The notes: generated by a model from the letters alone, not told the origin. 64,000 nucleotides of DNA from Progne subis subis (GCA_022316685.1 JAKJHU010000762.1:59308-123307), one strand, 5' to 3'; positions 1-11,899 are shown, counted from the first letter of the stretch. Numbers and translations are program-made.

Positions 1-509
1 TCCTAGTAAAGCAGGTCCCAGGTGGGTGAGAAGAGACAGGATGTGGTTTGGGAATGTGGAGCAAGGTTGTCCACACGGGTCAGATCTCAAAACACTGCTT
101 CTCTGAGCAGGCCAGACCTCCTTGGGAGACCCTGGTTCAGTATCAACCACAGAATGCTGCAATCACCTCTTGTGTAAGGAGAACAGTAATGAAATGCAGC
201 CTTTAAAATCAGAACATAGTGCTTAAAAGCTCTTTGAAATATTTCTTCACAACTGCAGCAGGAAAACTTCCTCATGAATGGCACTAGACCAGAGGGAACT
301 CAAGGCACTTCCATGGTTTCTCAGGACTTGATTTCTCCTAATGAGCCCTGTGGTGCATTTGGTGCTGAGTCCTGGAAGCTCAGGGCCTGAGAGGAGATTG
401 CACAACCTTTCCAGGAGCAAAGTCAGAAGAAAAACCCAAAGTATCTCGATGCATCAGTGGGTCCCACAGAGGTCCATCCCAAACACAGGCTCCTCATGGA
501 GTCCTTGGA

Positions 510-700
510 GGAGAGAATTGGCAGCCAGAATTGCACAAAAACCTCTCAGAGACTCAGTGTCAAAAAGAGCTACTTAAATTACCCCTGAGTACCTTGAAGC
601 ATTAAAGAGCCCCACTGAGTGTTGGTACTGACAAAGCCTCTCAAGGGACTCATTAGAGCAGATAATTGGAGGCCATGATTGCACAAACCTCTCAAAGACT
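510..700 (+). repeat. ~148-bp tandem repeat, about 1.2 units
   Basis: The phrase 'attgg(c/a)(a/g)gcc...ttgcacaaa...cctctca' recurs at about 518 and 666, a period of 148. The same unit appears in copy B (about 31,492 and 31,638) and is expanded in copy C (52,385-52,985). Confidence 0.75.
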
Positions 701-1259
701 CCCAGGAAAAAGCAAAACCAAAACCCAAAGTCTTTTGAATGCTCCTCCTGGCAGCATTCAGGAGCCCCCCAGGGCCATTGCTGACCAAGGCTCCCCAGGG
801 ACTCCTTCCAGCACATCCTTGAGGCCACTGGGATGTGAGGGGGATGCTGAGGGCAGCACAAGGGGCTGACAGTGCCCAGCCTTGCTGGGGCTGTGCCAGG
901 AGGCCCCAGGGCCTGAGGACAAGGTGTCTCCTCACAGCCCTTGGTGGCACAGAGGCTGCTGTGCCCCAGGGCACCAGGACTTGGCTTCTCCCGGGCACTG
1001 CCAGCCTTGCCAGGGCCCTTGGCCATGTCCAGCACAGCTTGTCCTGCCCTGTCCCACAGCTGCTGCACACTCCCATCTCGCTGCCCCCCTGGCTCTGCCC
1101 TCACATGGCCAGCCCTGCCCTGACCTCTGCCCAGGGCATGTCTGACACCCCCCATCCAATGGGCTGGGGGTGGGAAAGTGTTCCTGAGGGCACAGGGAGG
1201 GGACAGCTGGGCTGGACTGACCCAAGGGAGCTCCCATTCCTTGTGATGTCATGGTCAGC

Positions 1260-1265
1260 AATAAA
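1260..1265 (+). promoter_or_regulatory. Candidate polyadenylation signal AATAAA
   Basis: AATAAA directly follows a GC-rich block. It is conserved at 32,230-32,235 in copy B. No upstream gene was identified, so the signal is only a candidate. Confidence 0.35.
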
Positions 1266-1669
1266 CTGAGGGAAAGAAGGGCGATGGGGGTGGCGGTGAG
1301 GGCTGTGGATGTCTTTTATTGAGACATTTCTCATACCAAGGACAAAATACATGTACTCCTTCCTCTCCTGCCAGGAGCTGGCTGGACATTGTCTGCTGAT
1401 GGGAAGTAGAGAATTGATCTCAGTTGTTATTTCTGTCCTTACACATGTGGCCTTTGCTTTTTGAGGCCCTTGCTGAGGAGGATGGTCACAGCACGGACAT
1501 GCAGCAGGACAGTGACCAAACTGCCCGAGCACTCCGGCCTCGCACCCACAGAAGGGCTGGGAAGGGGAGTGTGGAGCTGGGAAGAGCAGATGTGGAAAGA
1601 GCCAGGGCCATTGTCCCTGTCTGTGCTGGCTCTGCTGCGAGCCTCTTTCCTTCTGCAAAAGATCATTAT

Positions 1670-1675
1670 TTTATT
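1670..1675 (-). promoter_or_regulatory. Candidate polyadenylation signal for the antisense OR14 remnant
   Basis: TTTATT on the plus strand reads AATAAA on the minus strand, about 215 bases downstream of the OR14-like C-terminus. It could be the old 3' end of that gene. Confidence 0.35.
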
Positions 1676-1890
1676 CAGATGTATACGGAACAAAGCTTTT
1701 GAAAGTCATTGAGATACTGAATAATGGCAGATACTCATGTAGAAATGCTGTGAGTAGCGATATTCGTTTGTGGAAAACGTAACAGTAGGAATATATTAAC
1801 AAAAATGTAAAAATGGAAAGAAAGGACACCAAGACTGAGATGGAAATAAGTTATATTCGGAAGGTTCTGCAGAAGAAAAGAGGCAGGTTT

Positions 1891-2130
1891 TTGCTTCTGA
1901 AATCCAGCTAGCAGTTTCCTCATGGACTCCATGAGTTCCTTATTCCTCAGGCTGGAGATGAGGGGTTTCAGGGCTGGAGGCATCAGTGAGTACAGAACTG
2001 ACAGGGCCAGATACAGGGATGGGGAGGAGATGGAGGGAGGCTTCAGTTGGGCAAATAAACCACTGCTGACAAACAAGGACACCACAGCCAGGCGAGGGAG
2101 GCACGTGGAAAAGGCTTTGTGTCCCAGAAG
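1891..2130 (-). pseudogene. Olfactory receptor family 14-like C-terminal fragment (TM6-TM7)
   Basis: The minus-strand translation shows the hallmark end of an odorant receptor: a KAFSTCLPRL motif at the start of TM6, a KPPSISSPSL extracellular loop, and PPALKPLISSLRNKEL in TM7 in place of the usual P-x-L-N-P-x-I-Y-S-L-R-N. The nearest relative in the window is the OR14-type gene at 55,437-56,370, which has the same motifs. Only about 80 codons are present. TM1-TM5 are absent, and a degenerate ~40-bp minisatellite lies where the rest of the gene should be. The Asn-to-Lys and Tyr-to-Ser changes in the TM7 motif also argue against function. This is a non-functional fragment; assignment to family 14 rests on similarity to the local gene and general knowledge of avian receptors. 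Confidence 0.85.
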
Positions 2131-2134
2131 GCTC

Positions 2135-2335
2135 CACTTTGCCCAAGTAGAGCCTTGCATCCATGAGATTCCCTGTTGTCACAATGCTCTACTGGGTTCC
2201 ATGGGGCTGTGCTGTGTCACAGTGGACACTGAGCTCCACGTGCCCTGGCACTGTCCAAGTGGCACCTGGCTTCCATGAGGCCCGGCTGTGTTGATGCCTT
2301 CAGGAACCCAGAAATAAAGTAACAGCCTTGGAGAT
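2135..2335 (-). repeat. Degenerate ~40-bp minisatellite ('CCATGGAACC...GTGACA')
   Basis: Several imperfect copies of a unit with a 'ttccatgagg' or 'ccatggggct' part and a 'gtgtcacagtgg' part occur here. The same family occurs at 33,130-33,330, 26,790-27,055 and 58,590-59,030. It abuts the truncated end of the OR14 fragment. Confidence 0.55.
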
Positions 2336-3900
2336 AATATTATAGAGGAGGTAATAGAAAGGCTGGTCTTTATTGGAGACCTCCAAGGGGCAGATATGGA
2401 AAATGTCCACAAAACGCCCAGCCCCCCAAAGGGTGAAGACAGTTCTATAAATGTAGCAGATTAGCATATTTGACAAAAATCACCAGTTAGGAGCACAGGT
2501 GGTGAGGCATGACAAAGTTCCTTGCAAGAGTCACTCTGTCCCTGACTGGACACTTCAGGCACAGCAAGGAAGGAAAGCAACAACAGAACCCAACAAAATC
2601 CAGGCAATCAAACTAGAAACGAACCGAGGACTGTCCCTGTGTGTGTGTGACAAGAGGACAGTGAGGGCAAGGATAAAAGGATCACGGCCTAAAAGCGTCA
2701 CAGAGCTCCAACTTCACAGGACTTGACTTATACCCTAACCTTAACTTCCACCTTCAACTTCACAATTTAGCAAAAGAACAGCACTTGACAGTATTTATCT
2801 GAACTTATAAACTATGACTTAACCATTCACTGAGGAATAGTATTTAACTTCACTTATAACTTCTATTAAACCTGGAATTATGGTAAGGCACTTCACAAAG
2901 CACTGACTCAGAAAACTCTAAACCCTACAACTTCAATTTTCCAGAGTTTGGGAAGAGGAAGTCAGGAGAAGAGAGAGAGATCCACAAGTCAGGGCCTTGG
3001 ATCCAGCGCCATCTCAGCTGCTGTGAGCTCTGGGACCATGGGACGTGTCAGTGTCACAGCCATGTCACAGCCTCACCTTCTCTGACCCCTCTCACAGGTG
3101 GGATTTTCAGGGTGCCAGGGGCTTGGCAGCCACTTTGGGGCTGCATCAGAGACTGCAGTGGCTGGCGCTGAGGCAGTGACCATCCCAAAACCACCTCAGA
3201 AACCTGGGATGCACCAAAATCCCTTCAAGAACACGGAATACCCAAAAACTCACTCAAGAATGGGTTCCCCCTCCCTTCATCATCCCAAACCTTTGGCTGT
3301 CTCATTCCAGACTTCACCACACCCTCCCAATCCCCACCCAAACCCATCCCAGCTCTCATGGACATCAAGACCCTCTTCCCAAGCCCTATTTCTCCCATCC
3401 CACTCCTCCCAATGCCCATCCCACCCATCCTGCCCTACCCAATGCTCACCTCACCCCTCCTGATCTGCATCCCACTTTGCCCAACCCCTTTCCAACCCCA
3501 TTCCACACTGAGGGGCTGAGGAATTGAGTAATTTTGGGGTGGAATTGAGTAGTTATCATTGGCAATGAGTGTTTTTGAGGTGACAGATCAAAGCCTCTTG
3601 TCTCTCTGAGTGTTAAGAAATGGAGACAAGCACACCAAATACCCCCAAATCCTCCCAAGTATCACATGGAATCCCAGATTCTCTTGAAACACAAGGAAAA
3701 AGTGAGGCTTCAGATGCCTTTGATGAATTGGTTGATTTTCAGCCCAATTTTGCTGTTTTTAAAGGGATGAAGATGAACCAAAAGAATATTAGTACCCACC
3801 AAACTAAAGGACCACCAGCACATTGTATTCCCAATGTGGGTCCCCTGATAGGGGATGGAGTTGGAGCAGTGCAGGAAGCTTTTCCCAGTCGGGGCACTTG
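2336..3900. other. Non-coding part of the duplicon, with a pyrimidine-rich tract
   Basis: I see no gene. Positions 2,870-3,170 have relatives at 33,895-34,200 and at 19,830-20,150, so they belong to an interspersed or duplicated element. Positions about 3,260-3,520 are rich in CCCATCCCA-like low-complexity sequence. The stretch ends at the 3' side of the minus-strand ZNF exon. Confidence 0.5.
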
Positions 3901-3911
3901 CAGGGCTTCTC

Positions 3912-4666
3912 TTACCTGTGCCTCCGTTGGTGTCGGGTCAAGTGAGAGCTCTGGCTGAAGCTCTTCCCACACTGGGGACACTCGTAGGGCCTCTCCCCAG
4001 TGTGGATGCGCCGGTGGGTGATGAGGGTGGAGTTGCGCTTGAAGCCCTTCCCACAGTCGGGGCAGCAGAAGGGCCTCTCCTCTCTGTGAATTCGCTGGTG
4101 CTTGAGGAGATTGGAGCTGGTCTGAAACCTCTTCCCACACTCAGGACACTCGTAGGGCCTCTCCCCAGTGTGGGTCATTTGGTGGACAATCAGCTGGGAC
4201 CTCTGGTTGAAGCCCTTCCCGCGTTCCTCACACTTGTATGGCCTTTCCTCAGCGTGGATGTTCTGGTGGCAGATCAGGCTGGAGCTGTGGCTGAAGCTCA
4301 TCCCACATTCCCCACACTTGTAGGGCTTCTCCCCAGTGTGGATGCGCCGGTGCCTGATGAGGTGGGAGTTGTGCTTGAAGCCCTTCCTGCACTCAGGACA
4401 CTCATAGGGCCTCTCCCCAGTGTGGATCATCTGCTGCTGGACAGGGGTGTTGCTCTGGCTGAAGCTCTGTCCACCTTCCCAGCACAGAGTCGGTCTTTGC
4501 TCCTCAGTGCACCCTAGGATGGGTTTGGAGTCCTTCCTCCTGTCGGATCTCCATTGCTTTTTCTCCCTTTTGGATTCCTGCACCGTGGAGCTGCTCAAAA
4601 CGGCCTCTTCCACAAGGTTCTGCTGTGGGGATTAATCCTCCCTGGTCTCCATCCTCAGCTCCTTGT
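3912..4666 (-). pseudogene. C2H2 zinc-finger gene, main exon, copy A-minus (six fingers, in-frame stop)
   Basis: The exon follows a splice acceptor (CTTCCTCCCCCAG, ending at 4,667) and reads through the family leader [21 protein letters not shown]. It then has six C2H2 fingers joined by HTGERPY-type linkers, ending at TAA 3,912-3,914. In the third finger the second zinc-binding Cys is Arg (CEER instead of C-x2-C). The leader has an in-frame TAA at 4,632-4,634 where the paralogues have a lysine codon, so a protein starting at the usual Met would stop after six residues. The first in-frame Met after that lies just before finger 1. Proteins of this type bind DNA in the nucleus; no KRAB or SCAN domain is visible. 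The decayed start and stop make this a pseudogene or, at best, a start-shifted short protein. Confidence 0.85.
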
Positions 4667-4852
4667 CTGGGGGAGGAAGGACAAGGACAGCATGGGATTT
4701 GCCTCCGTGACACAAGGAAGGGGAAGGAGATTCCCCCAGAGCATTCCCAGCAGGACGGTGTCTGCAGCGGGGTTGTCCTGCAGCCAGAGGCCATGCTCTG
4801 CTGGGAGATGGAGCAGGAGAGAGGGGGAAAGGGGCACTGACTTCCTCCTCAC

Positions 4853-4915
4853 CTGCCATGCTGTCCTGGGGCATCTTCCTCTTCCTCACAGCCTTCTCTG
4901 CAATCCAGCCAAGGT
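4853..4915 (-). pseudogene. Upstream small exon of ZNF copy A-minus, start codon lost
   Basis: On the minus strand this reads AVRKRKMPQDSMA and ends at a good donor (GGCAG|GTGAGG, donor at 4,851-4,852). In copy D the same exon starts ATG-GAG-GAG. Here the ATG position reads ATT (about 4,902-4,904), so the annotated Met is missing. Exon structure is inferred from the paralogues and from knowledge of this passerine ZNF family. Confidence 0.6.
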
Positions 4916-5485
4916 TTGGGAATGGGAAATCCTGGTTTGGAAAAAAACAAGGGATGAGTACGTTGAGTTTGAATGTCCTTTTGCTCAAGTCCATCTCTAC
5001 AAGTCACCAGACATCTGGAGTCCCTAATAGTCTATCAAACACCAAGAGCAGCCCTGAAAATTCCTTTGTGGAGTTGCCTGTCTCTGCACTCCCTGCCCTC
5101 CCCAGGCTGCTGAGAATCCCAGGAATCTGAAAAGCTCCCCCCTTTTCCATTTTCTATTTAGGAATGCTGGGGAGGGTTGGGGTCCCAGGGTCCCTTCTCC
5201 TTTTATTCTCTGCTTTGGAGTGCAGGGGCTCCAAGGAGTCCCCCCTGCCCCTCTCCAAGCTGTTGAAGGTCCTGCAAATTGCAGCGATCCCCCCTCTCTG
5301 GGCTCCTGGGGGACACAGGGCTCTGCTCCTCCAGGCTGCCTTTGCCAGCAGCCACCACTGGGACCCCCCAGTGTCACCCCAAGTGGCATTTTCCACCCAG
5401 CTTTGGAGTTCTTACTTCTATCAAACATCCCCAACCCAAAAAAACCCAGCCCAGGGACCACTCAGGATATCTGAGCCAAGCTCCC
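4916..5485 (-). other. 5' flank of ZNF copy A-minus
   Basis: This stretch is shared by all ZNF copies (minus 35,600-36,193; plus 46,613-47,270; partly 9,105-9,400). It contains no open frame I trust. Its position between the solo LTR and the first ZNF exon suggests an old promoter or 5' UTR/intron region. Confidence 0.5.
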
Positions 5486-6236
5486 TGTCTTGGGCTGGTA
5501 AGACAGGGGGTTGCTACGGAAGGTGGGAGCCTCCCTTGAAATGGAAAATACAACCCCCCTCTCTTTGAATTACAAATTTGAAATTAACGGGCTCTCACGC
5601 AAAGATATGGCAATAGGAATATCAGTTCTTCAGCAGGAAAATTAAACTAAAAATGCAGTAGTAAAAAAAAAACCACCACCACCAAAGCCCAAAACATAAG
5701 ACTCAGAATCCAACCTGACACCCGGGTAGTCAGGGTGTTGCTAGCAGTGCAATCAAATTGTGGCAGCAGTCCTCCTGGAGTGACAGATGTGGTTCTGTTG
5801 AAGCAATGATCTTGTAGAAGGGTGTAGTTTTCCTCTGAACATCCAGTGGTGATGTAGATGGGTCTGGTCTTCCTCTATGACTCCAGTGGAAACTGGCTGC
5901 TCCTGATGCTTTAAATCTAAGATTATATCCAGGTAGGAATGCTTGGCTACTCCCTCTGGGTGGAGCATCTCACAATGGGATGATGTAATTTTATCAGTCC
6001 AGCAGTGAGACTCAATGGCCCATTACCAGAAGAGATCTCCCCGGAGGGAGGATGGGTCATGGAAGAGATCAAGAACACTGCCCCATCTGGTTTTAACAGC
6101 TGGCCCATTAAGAGAAGATCCCCCTCAGAGATATGAGGAATGAATTGGTCATGGAAGAGATAAACAACCTGCCCTCCTGGTTTTAACAGATGGTGATGGA
6201 ATACATTTTTTCAGTTACATCTTGAATTGCAAGACA
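5486..6236 (-). mobile_element. Solo LTR, ZNF-linked family, copy A-minus
   Basis: On the minus strand the element starts TGTCTTGC and ends CCAAGACA, giving near-perfect inverted TG...CA termini. It has an internal ATATAA box-like motif and a T-rich late part. The same ~750-bp element lies at 8,349-9,104, 36,194-36,939 and 45,868-46,612, with a truncated copy at 39,024-39,245. It always has the same orientation as the adjacent ZNF locus. No target-site duplication is obvious. ERVL-like assignment is from recalled resemblance to avian LTRs and is tentative. Confidence 0.75.
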
Positions 6237-6244
6237 GGACTTGA

Positions 6245-7125
6245 TGCGCCTTGCCCAGGCCCTCTCCAGAACATGCCCAGGCCAGTGCTCAGCAGAGAAA
6301 AGCCCCGTGAGCAGCCCCAGGGTGGCCGTGGGCAGGCTGAGGGCAAACAGCATGGCTGGGGCTCTGCAAGGTCCCTGTGGGAGATGGGAAGGAGCAGCAG
6401 AGCAGGGGCTGATCCATCCCCACTGCGCTGGACACCCCAGGGCAGCGTCCCAGAGCGTCCTCATGCACCTGCCAACAACATCCCCCCTCTGCAGCCCTGG
6501 CCTCTCCCCCAGCTCACACAGGTGCCGCATCCTTTCAGGCACAGACACGGCAGCACTGGCTCAGGAGCCCCTGTGTGCACTGCCCAGAGCAGGCGTGAGC
6601 ACCCCCATGGTGTTGGTGTGGGGAGATGAACCTGAGGGAGCACAAATGCCATCATCAGCCCCTGGGGCCTGGAAGGGCTGGGGGCCAGCAGGGAAAGCAC
6701 TCAGGTTTGTGGTGGCCTCTGAAGTCAGCCAGAAAGTTTGTTCCCATGAGCTGTGAGTTTCCTGTGCCACTGCAGATGTTGTTGCTCAGAGCCAGGGCTG
6801 CCTGGTGGCCACCCCCAAACTGCCCTCAGCATTTTCATTTGCTTCACCTTGGCTTTCTTTACCCTTCCTGGTGCAAATTTCTTTCTATTGCCCAGCCCTG
6901 TTCCCTTCCCATCCCATCCCTGGTTGCCCTTTCCTCTCTGGCCCCACTCCCCATTTCAGTTCCTGAAGTCCCAGCACCATCGGAACGTCCCTTGGGGAGC
7001 AGGATCATCCTCCAAGTGCTTCAGGAATTGTCTGCAGCCTCCTGCAGTGCCTCGTGCTGCTCCCTTGTCAGAGGCACCACAGGCCAGGGGGGCACATCTG
7101 CGCTGCTGTGTCTGACTGTGGGGCT
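6245..7125. other. GC-rich block shared by duplicons A, B and C, no gene recognised
   Basis: The block recurs at about 36,945-37,820 and 56,915-57,820. Open frames on both strands are interrupted or shifted between copies by short indels, such as the 'catcatcagcc' versus 'catcagcc' difference. No domain is visible. It is absent from the right arm of the palindrome. Confidence 0.6.
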
Positions 7126-7274
7126 CCCTGTTGTGGGCAAGGAGGAGGAGCTGCAGAGGCTCTGCAGGACTGACAGGATGGGCTTTGGGGCTGTGAGGAG
7201 AAGTTGAGGCAGATAGGCTGCTGGACCTTCTGAAGAGGAGGCCCAGGGCTCATCCTGCAACTGCTGCACTGATG

Positions 7275-7732
7275 GTTTCAGAGAATCACAGAATCAGCAA
7301 GGTTGGAGAAGGTGATCACCAAGTCAAACCTTTGCCCTGACACTGCCTTGTCTTGCCCCAGCCTCCTCTTCTCCAGGATGAACAACCCCAGCTCCCTCAG
7401 CCACTCCTCACAGGACTTGTGTTCCAGACCCCTCACCAGCCTTGTTGTTCTTCTCTGGACACACTCCAGCCCTTCCATGTCCTTACTAAGATGGGGGGCC
7501 CAGAAGTAGACACAGCACTCAAGGTGCTGCCCAACGAGTGCTGAGCACAGAGGAAGAATCACTGCCCTGGTGCTGATGGCCACACTGTCCTGATCCAGGC
7601 CAGGAGCCATTGGCCTTCTTGGCCACCTGGGCACACTGCTGGCTCATGTCCAGCCTGCTGTCCATCTGTCCCCACAGGTCCCTTTCTGCCTGGTTGCTGT
7701 CCAGTCACTCTGTCTCCAGCCTGTAGTTTGTT
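7275..7732 (-). mobile_element. CR1-type LINE 3' end (ORF2 C-terminus), minus strand
   Basis: The minus translation includes the typical CR1 reverse-transcriptase tail: a [14 protein letters not shown] phrase, [16 protein letters not shown] and [14 protein letters not shown]. It is followed by the conserved 'ctgattctgtgattctctgaaa'-type end. Only the last part of ORF2 and the 3' end remain, as is usual for 5'-truncated CR1 copies. Confidence 0.8.
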
Positions 7733-7850
7733 TATCCTGGAGAAAAGGAGTCTCATGAGAGTCAAGGCAGTGTCAGGGCACAGGTTGGACTTGATGATGT
7801 CCAAGGTCTTTTCAAACCTTGCTGATTCTGTGACTCTCTGAAACCACCCT
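7733..7850 (+). mobile_element. CR1-type LINE 3' end, plus strand, opposed to the previous copy
   Basis: The plus strand reads LFILEKR... and then the same 3' terminus as the neighbour, in the opposite direction. The junction near 7,732 is the centre of the quasi-palindrome. Confidence 0.75.
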
Positions 7851-7984
7851 TGCAGCAGTTGCAGGATGAGCCCTGGGCCTCCTCTCCAGAAGCTCCAGCA
7901 GCCCAGGTGACTCAGCTTCTCCTCACAGCCCTAAAGCCCATCCTGTCAGTCCTGCAGAGCCTCTCCAGCGCAGGGGAAGCACTG

Positions 7985-8345
7985 GGCAACTGAATAGCAG
8001 AATCAATATGATTTTAGCAGAAGTAATTTATTTAATATTTTATATATATGTATAAAATTGTATTTTTATTTTATATTTTGTTTGTGTTAAACTCCAGTTA
8101 TGGATTCTACCACTACTGTCCACATGTACAGGTGCCTCTCAATTGGCTGAGCCACTTGTTCACAGGGCAGGCACACATCCTTCAGGACACCTAATTGGTC
8201 AAGCGTCCATCATCTTGTTGTGTGTCCTCTAAGTTTTGCATTGTTTGTAAACAGTTTCTCAGGCTCTTGGTTCTTGTTTTTAGTCCTGTTGTTATCTCAG
8301 TAGTCTTGAGGAATTCCTGAGAGCTCCTGGGCAAGGAGCCTCAAG
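7985..8345 (-). mobile_element. LTR-like AT-rich sequence, right-arm specific
   Basis: The sequence is shared with 38,660-39,020 and 45,555-45,865. In copy D the minus strand has AATAAA followed by a short tail ending near '...tattcagttgcc', and a CCAAT-like box upstream, as in an LTR R/U5 region. Copies A and B carry an expanded TA-rich run at 8,030-8,095 and 38,695-38,760. Confidence 0.45.
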
Positions 8346-8348
8346 TCC

Positions 8349-9104
8349 TGTCTTGCAATGCAAGATTTTACCAAAACAAAATGTATTCTATTACCATTTG
8401 TGAACACCAGGTAGGGCAGGTTGTTTATCTCTTCCATGACCCATCCCTCATATCTCTGAGGGGGATCTTGTCTTAATGGGCCAGCTGTTAAAACCAAATG
8501 GGGCAGTGTTCTTGATCTCTTCCATGACCCATCCTCCCTCCAGGGAGATATCTTCCAGTAATTGGCCATTGAGTCCCACTGCATGACTGATAAAATTACA
8601 TCATCCCATTGTGAGATGCTCCACCCAGAGGGAGGAGCCAAGCATTCCTACTTGGATATAATCTGAGATTTAAACACCAGAAGCAGCCTGGTTTCCACTG
8701 GATTCCCAGAGGAAGACCAGACCCATCTACATCACCACTGGACCATTAGAGGAAAACTGCACCCTTCTACAAGATCATTGCTTCAACAAAACCACATCTG
8801 TTCCTTCAGGAGCACTGCAGCCACTATTTGATTGCCCTGCTAGCAACACCCAGCCTACCTGGGGGTCAGGTTGGATTCTGAGTCTTACATTGTGGGCTTT
8901 GTTGGTGGTGGTTTTTTTTTTTTTTTTACTACTGCATTTTTAGTTTAATTTTCCTAGTATAGAACTGTTATTTCTATTGCCATATCTTAGGTTGGGAGCC
9001 TGTTAATTTCAAAATTATAATTCAAAGAGAGGCAGTTTATATATTCTGTTTCAAGGGAGGCTCCCACCTTCCGTAGCAGACCCCTGTCTTACCAGCCCAC
9101 GACG
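8349..9104 (+). mobile_element. Solo LTR, ZNF-linked family, copy A-plus
   Basis: The element runs from TGTCTTGC to CCACGACG, where the terminal CA has become CG. It contains an ATATAA motif near 8,657 and a T-run at about 8,911. It is the inverted partner of 5,486-6,236. Confidence 0.75.
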
Positions 9105-9394
9105 GGGAGGTCAGCTCAGATATCCTGGGTGGTCCCTGGGTTGGGTTTTTTTTTGGGGTGGGGATGTTTGATAGAAGTAAGAACTCCAAAGCTGGGTGGA
9201 AAATGCCCCTTGGGGGGACATTGGGGGGTCCCAGTGGCAGCTGCTGTCAGAGGCAGCCTGGAGCAGCAGAGCCCTGTGTCCCCCAGGAGCCCAGAGAGTG
9301 GGGAGCGCTGCAATTTGCAGGACCCTCAACTGCCGTGATAGGGCCAGGGGGGACTCCTTGGGCCCCCTGCAACCCAAAGCAAATCCCATCCTGA

Positions 9395-10420
<1,026 letters not shown>

Positions 10421-10850
10421 GGGAAGCCCTGTAAGTGCCCCAACTGTGGGAAGAGCTTCATGTGAGTCTCCAACCTCATCTCCATCAGAGGATTGATGTT
10501 GGGCAGAGCCCTGGTGACCCACATTCCCAGTGGTCGAGATTGGGAAGACACCTGGCTGGTGGTTGTCACGTCCTCCTGGATCCCCATAGGCACCTGGATG
10601 AATGCAGGGTCAGGAACATCCATCAGGACTCTGTTTGACTTTGAAAATTAATGGAGAGTAGCTGAGTTGACTTTACAGCCCAAAAAAATCTCATGAGCTC
10701 TGCCCAGTTTTTATATCTGGCGGCATCAATCAACACAGGATGATCTTGGGGATCTTTTCCTACCTGAATAATTCCCATGTTTATCCCATCAGAGCACCCA
10801 AATTAGAGGTAAAAATAAAGAAATGAAGCAAAGTGATCTACACTTGTGTC
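10421..10850 (+). other. 3' flank of ZNF copy A-plus with a dead extra finger and AATAAA
   Basis: Just after the stop, the sequence still resembles another finger (GKPCKCPNCGKSF) that ends at a TGA, showing that the array was once longer. AATAAA lies at 10,814-10,819 and could be the polyadenylation signal. Confidence 0.55.
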
Positions 10851-10894
10851 ATTTTACTGGGATTTGAGTGTGAATTTTGGGTTCAGGAGGATAT

Positions 10895-11112
10895 TCAGGA
10901 GGATTTAGGTGTTTTGGGAGCACCCAAGCCAAGGGACATGCCCATGATCTCGTACTTGTTGCAGCAGAACGTGTCCACCTGAGCTCGTCTGTTCTCCGGG
11001 CATTCCGGTAGTCTGTCCCAGTCCCAGGCCTGGGTCTCCCCATCCGGGCTGTCCCCCACAAAGAGCTGCTCCTGGCTGTGGATGTTCCTGTCCACCAACC
11101 TCTCCTGGTCAG
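10895..11112 (-). pseudogene. MHC class II beta, beta-1 domain exon fragment
   Basis: The minus strand encodes a stretch beginning ERLVDRNIHSQEQL and ending AQVDTFCCNKYEIM. The spacing and residues match the second half of a class II beta-1 domain (LVDR-YIYN-x-x-Q..., then A-x-VDT-x-C-x-x-N-Y-x-I). The HFDSDVG part between the two halves is missing and the first half of the exon, with the first disulphide Cys, is absent. Class II beta chains present peptides on antigen-presenting cells. This piece lacks signals for a whole gene, and the transmembrane exon found nearby (11,455) lies on the opposite strand. It is a rearranged pseudogene fragment. A class I origin is less likely, because the pattern around VDT-x-C is class II-like. 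Confidence 0.7.
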
Positions 11113-11454
11113 TTCCATGGGGGGCTGGGAGGGGTTTTAGGGACTCCTGGAGGGACTGAGAGAGGCTTTTGTGGCTCTTGGGGGCATTTGTGGTGCTGGA
11201 GGGGACTTGGAGGCCTTCAGGGGGGGTTGTTGAGGGAGTGTTGGGGTCCTGGCAGGGCTGTGTGGTTTGGAGAAAATTTGGGTGGGTCTTGGGGGAGATG
11301 GGAAGGGGGTTTTGTGGTTTTTGGGAATATTTACGTTGTCAGGAGTGGCTGAGAGTTTCCTGGGCAGGAGCTGTGATGTGGTTTGAAGGGTCTGGAGATG
11401 GCTGTGAGGCTGGGAAGGCATTTTGGGGCAGCTGTGACTCCTCCACATCCCCAA
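11113..11454 (+). other. G-rich intron-like stretch between the two MHC fragments
   Basis: This is G/T-rich, repetitive non-coding sequence without a recognisable exon. It could be a class IIB intron carried along with the transmembrane exon. Confidence 0.35.
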
Positions 11455-11690
11455 AGCTGACACTAGACTCTGCCCCAAAGATGCTGCTGTGGTTTGGGGG
11501 CTCCATGTTGGGGTTCATCCTCCTGGTGCTGCAGGAGAAGGTGGGAGGGGGTTCCCCAGGGGCTGTGTGTGTCCCCCCAGAGTGTGTGTGACCCCCCATC
11601 TCAGTGTCTCCCCCTTTTCCCTCCCCACAGGGCTCCTGCCCCAGCTCATGTTGCCCCCGGGAGGGAATTTGGGGAGGGGGCAGAGGGGGT
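11455..11690 (+). pseudogene. MHC class II beta transmembrane/cytoplasmic exon remnants
   Basis: The plus strand reads DSAPKMLLWFGGSMLGFILLVL and then an EKV|GTGGGAGG-type donor. This resembles the class IIB exon in which D-A-A-R-S-K-M-L precedes a Gly-rich membrane helix. A pyrimidine tract and CCCCACAG acceptor follow at about 11,622-11,630, then a short GLLPQL-type exon. The helix is shortened compared with a full class IIB membrane segment. No beta-2 (Ig) domain exon is present. The call rests on short motifs and is supported by the beta-1 fragment next door. Confidence 0.55.
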
Positions 11691-11899
11691 GCACAGCCCT
11701 CGCCGGGGGATGACCCCGCCCCAGCCCCTTTGTTTAGCACCAAGCTGGGCTTGGGGCCACAGGAGGAAGAGGCCGAGGGGAAGCAGATCCTGCAGGTGGG
11801 ACAGGGCTTGGGGTCAGGGCAAGGTCCTGCCCTGCACACCTGGCTCAGGTGTGACCCTGCCCCGGGAAGGGAGCGGGACATTCCCATCCCCACGGATCA

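Larger units (their letters stand above)
700..1890. other. GC-rich then mixed non-coding stretch of the duplicon
   Basis: I see no gene I can defend here. Positions 740-1,265 are GC-rich and end in an AATAAA at 1,260-1,265 on the plus strand, so this could be a transcript 3' end. Several overlapping open frames exist on both strands but none has a recognisable domain. The same sequence recurs at about 31,700-32,860. Confidence 0.5.

Noticed and set aside
3938..4138. Ser/Arg/Pro-rich frames opposite or shifted to the zinc fingers
   Set aside because: Shadow frames of the finger repeats, seen at the same place in all ZNF copies.
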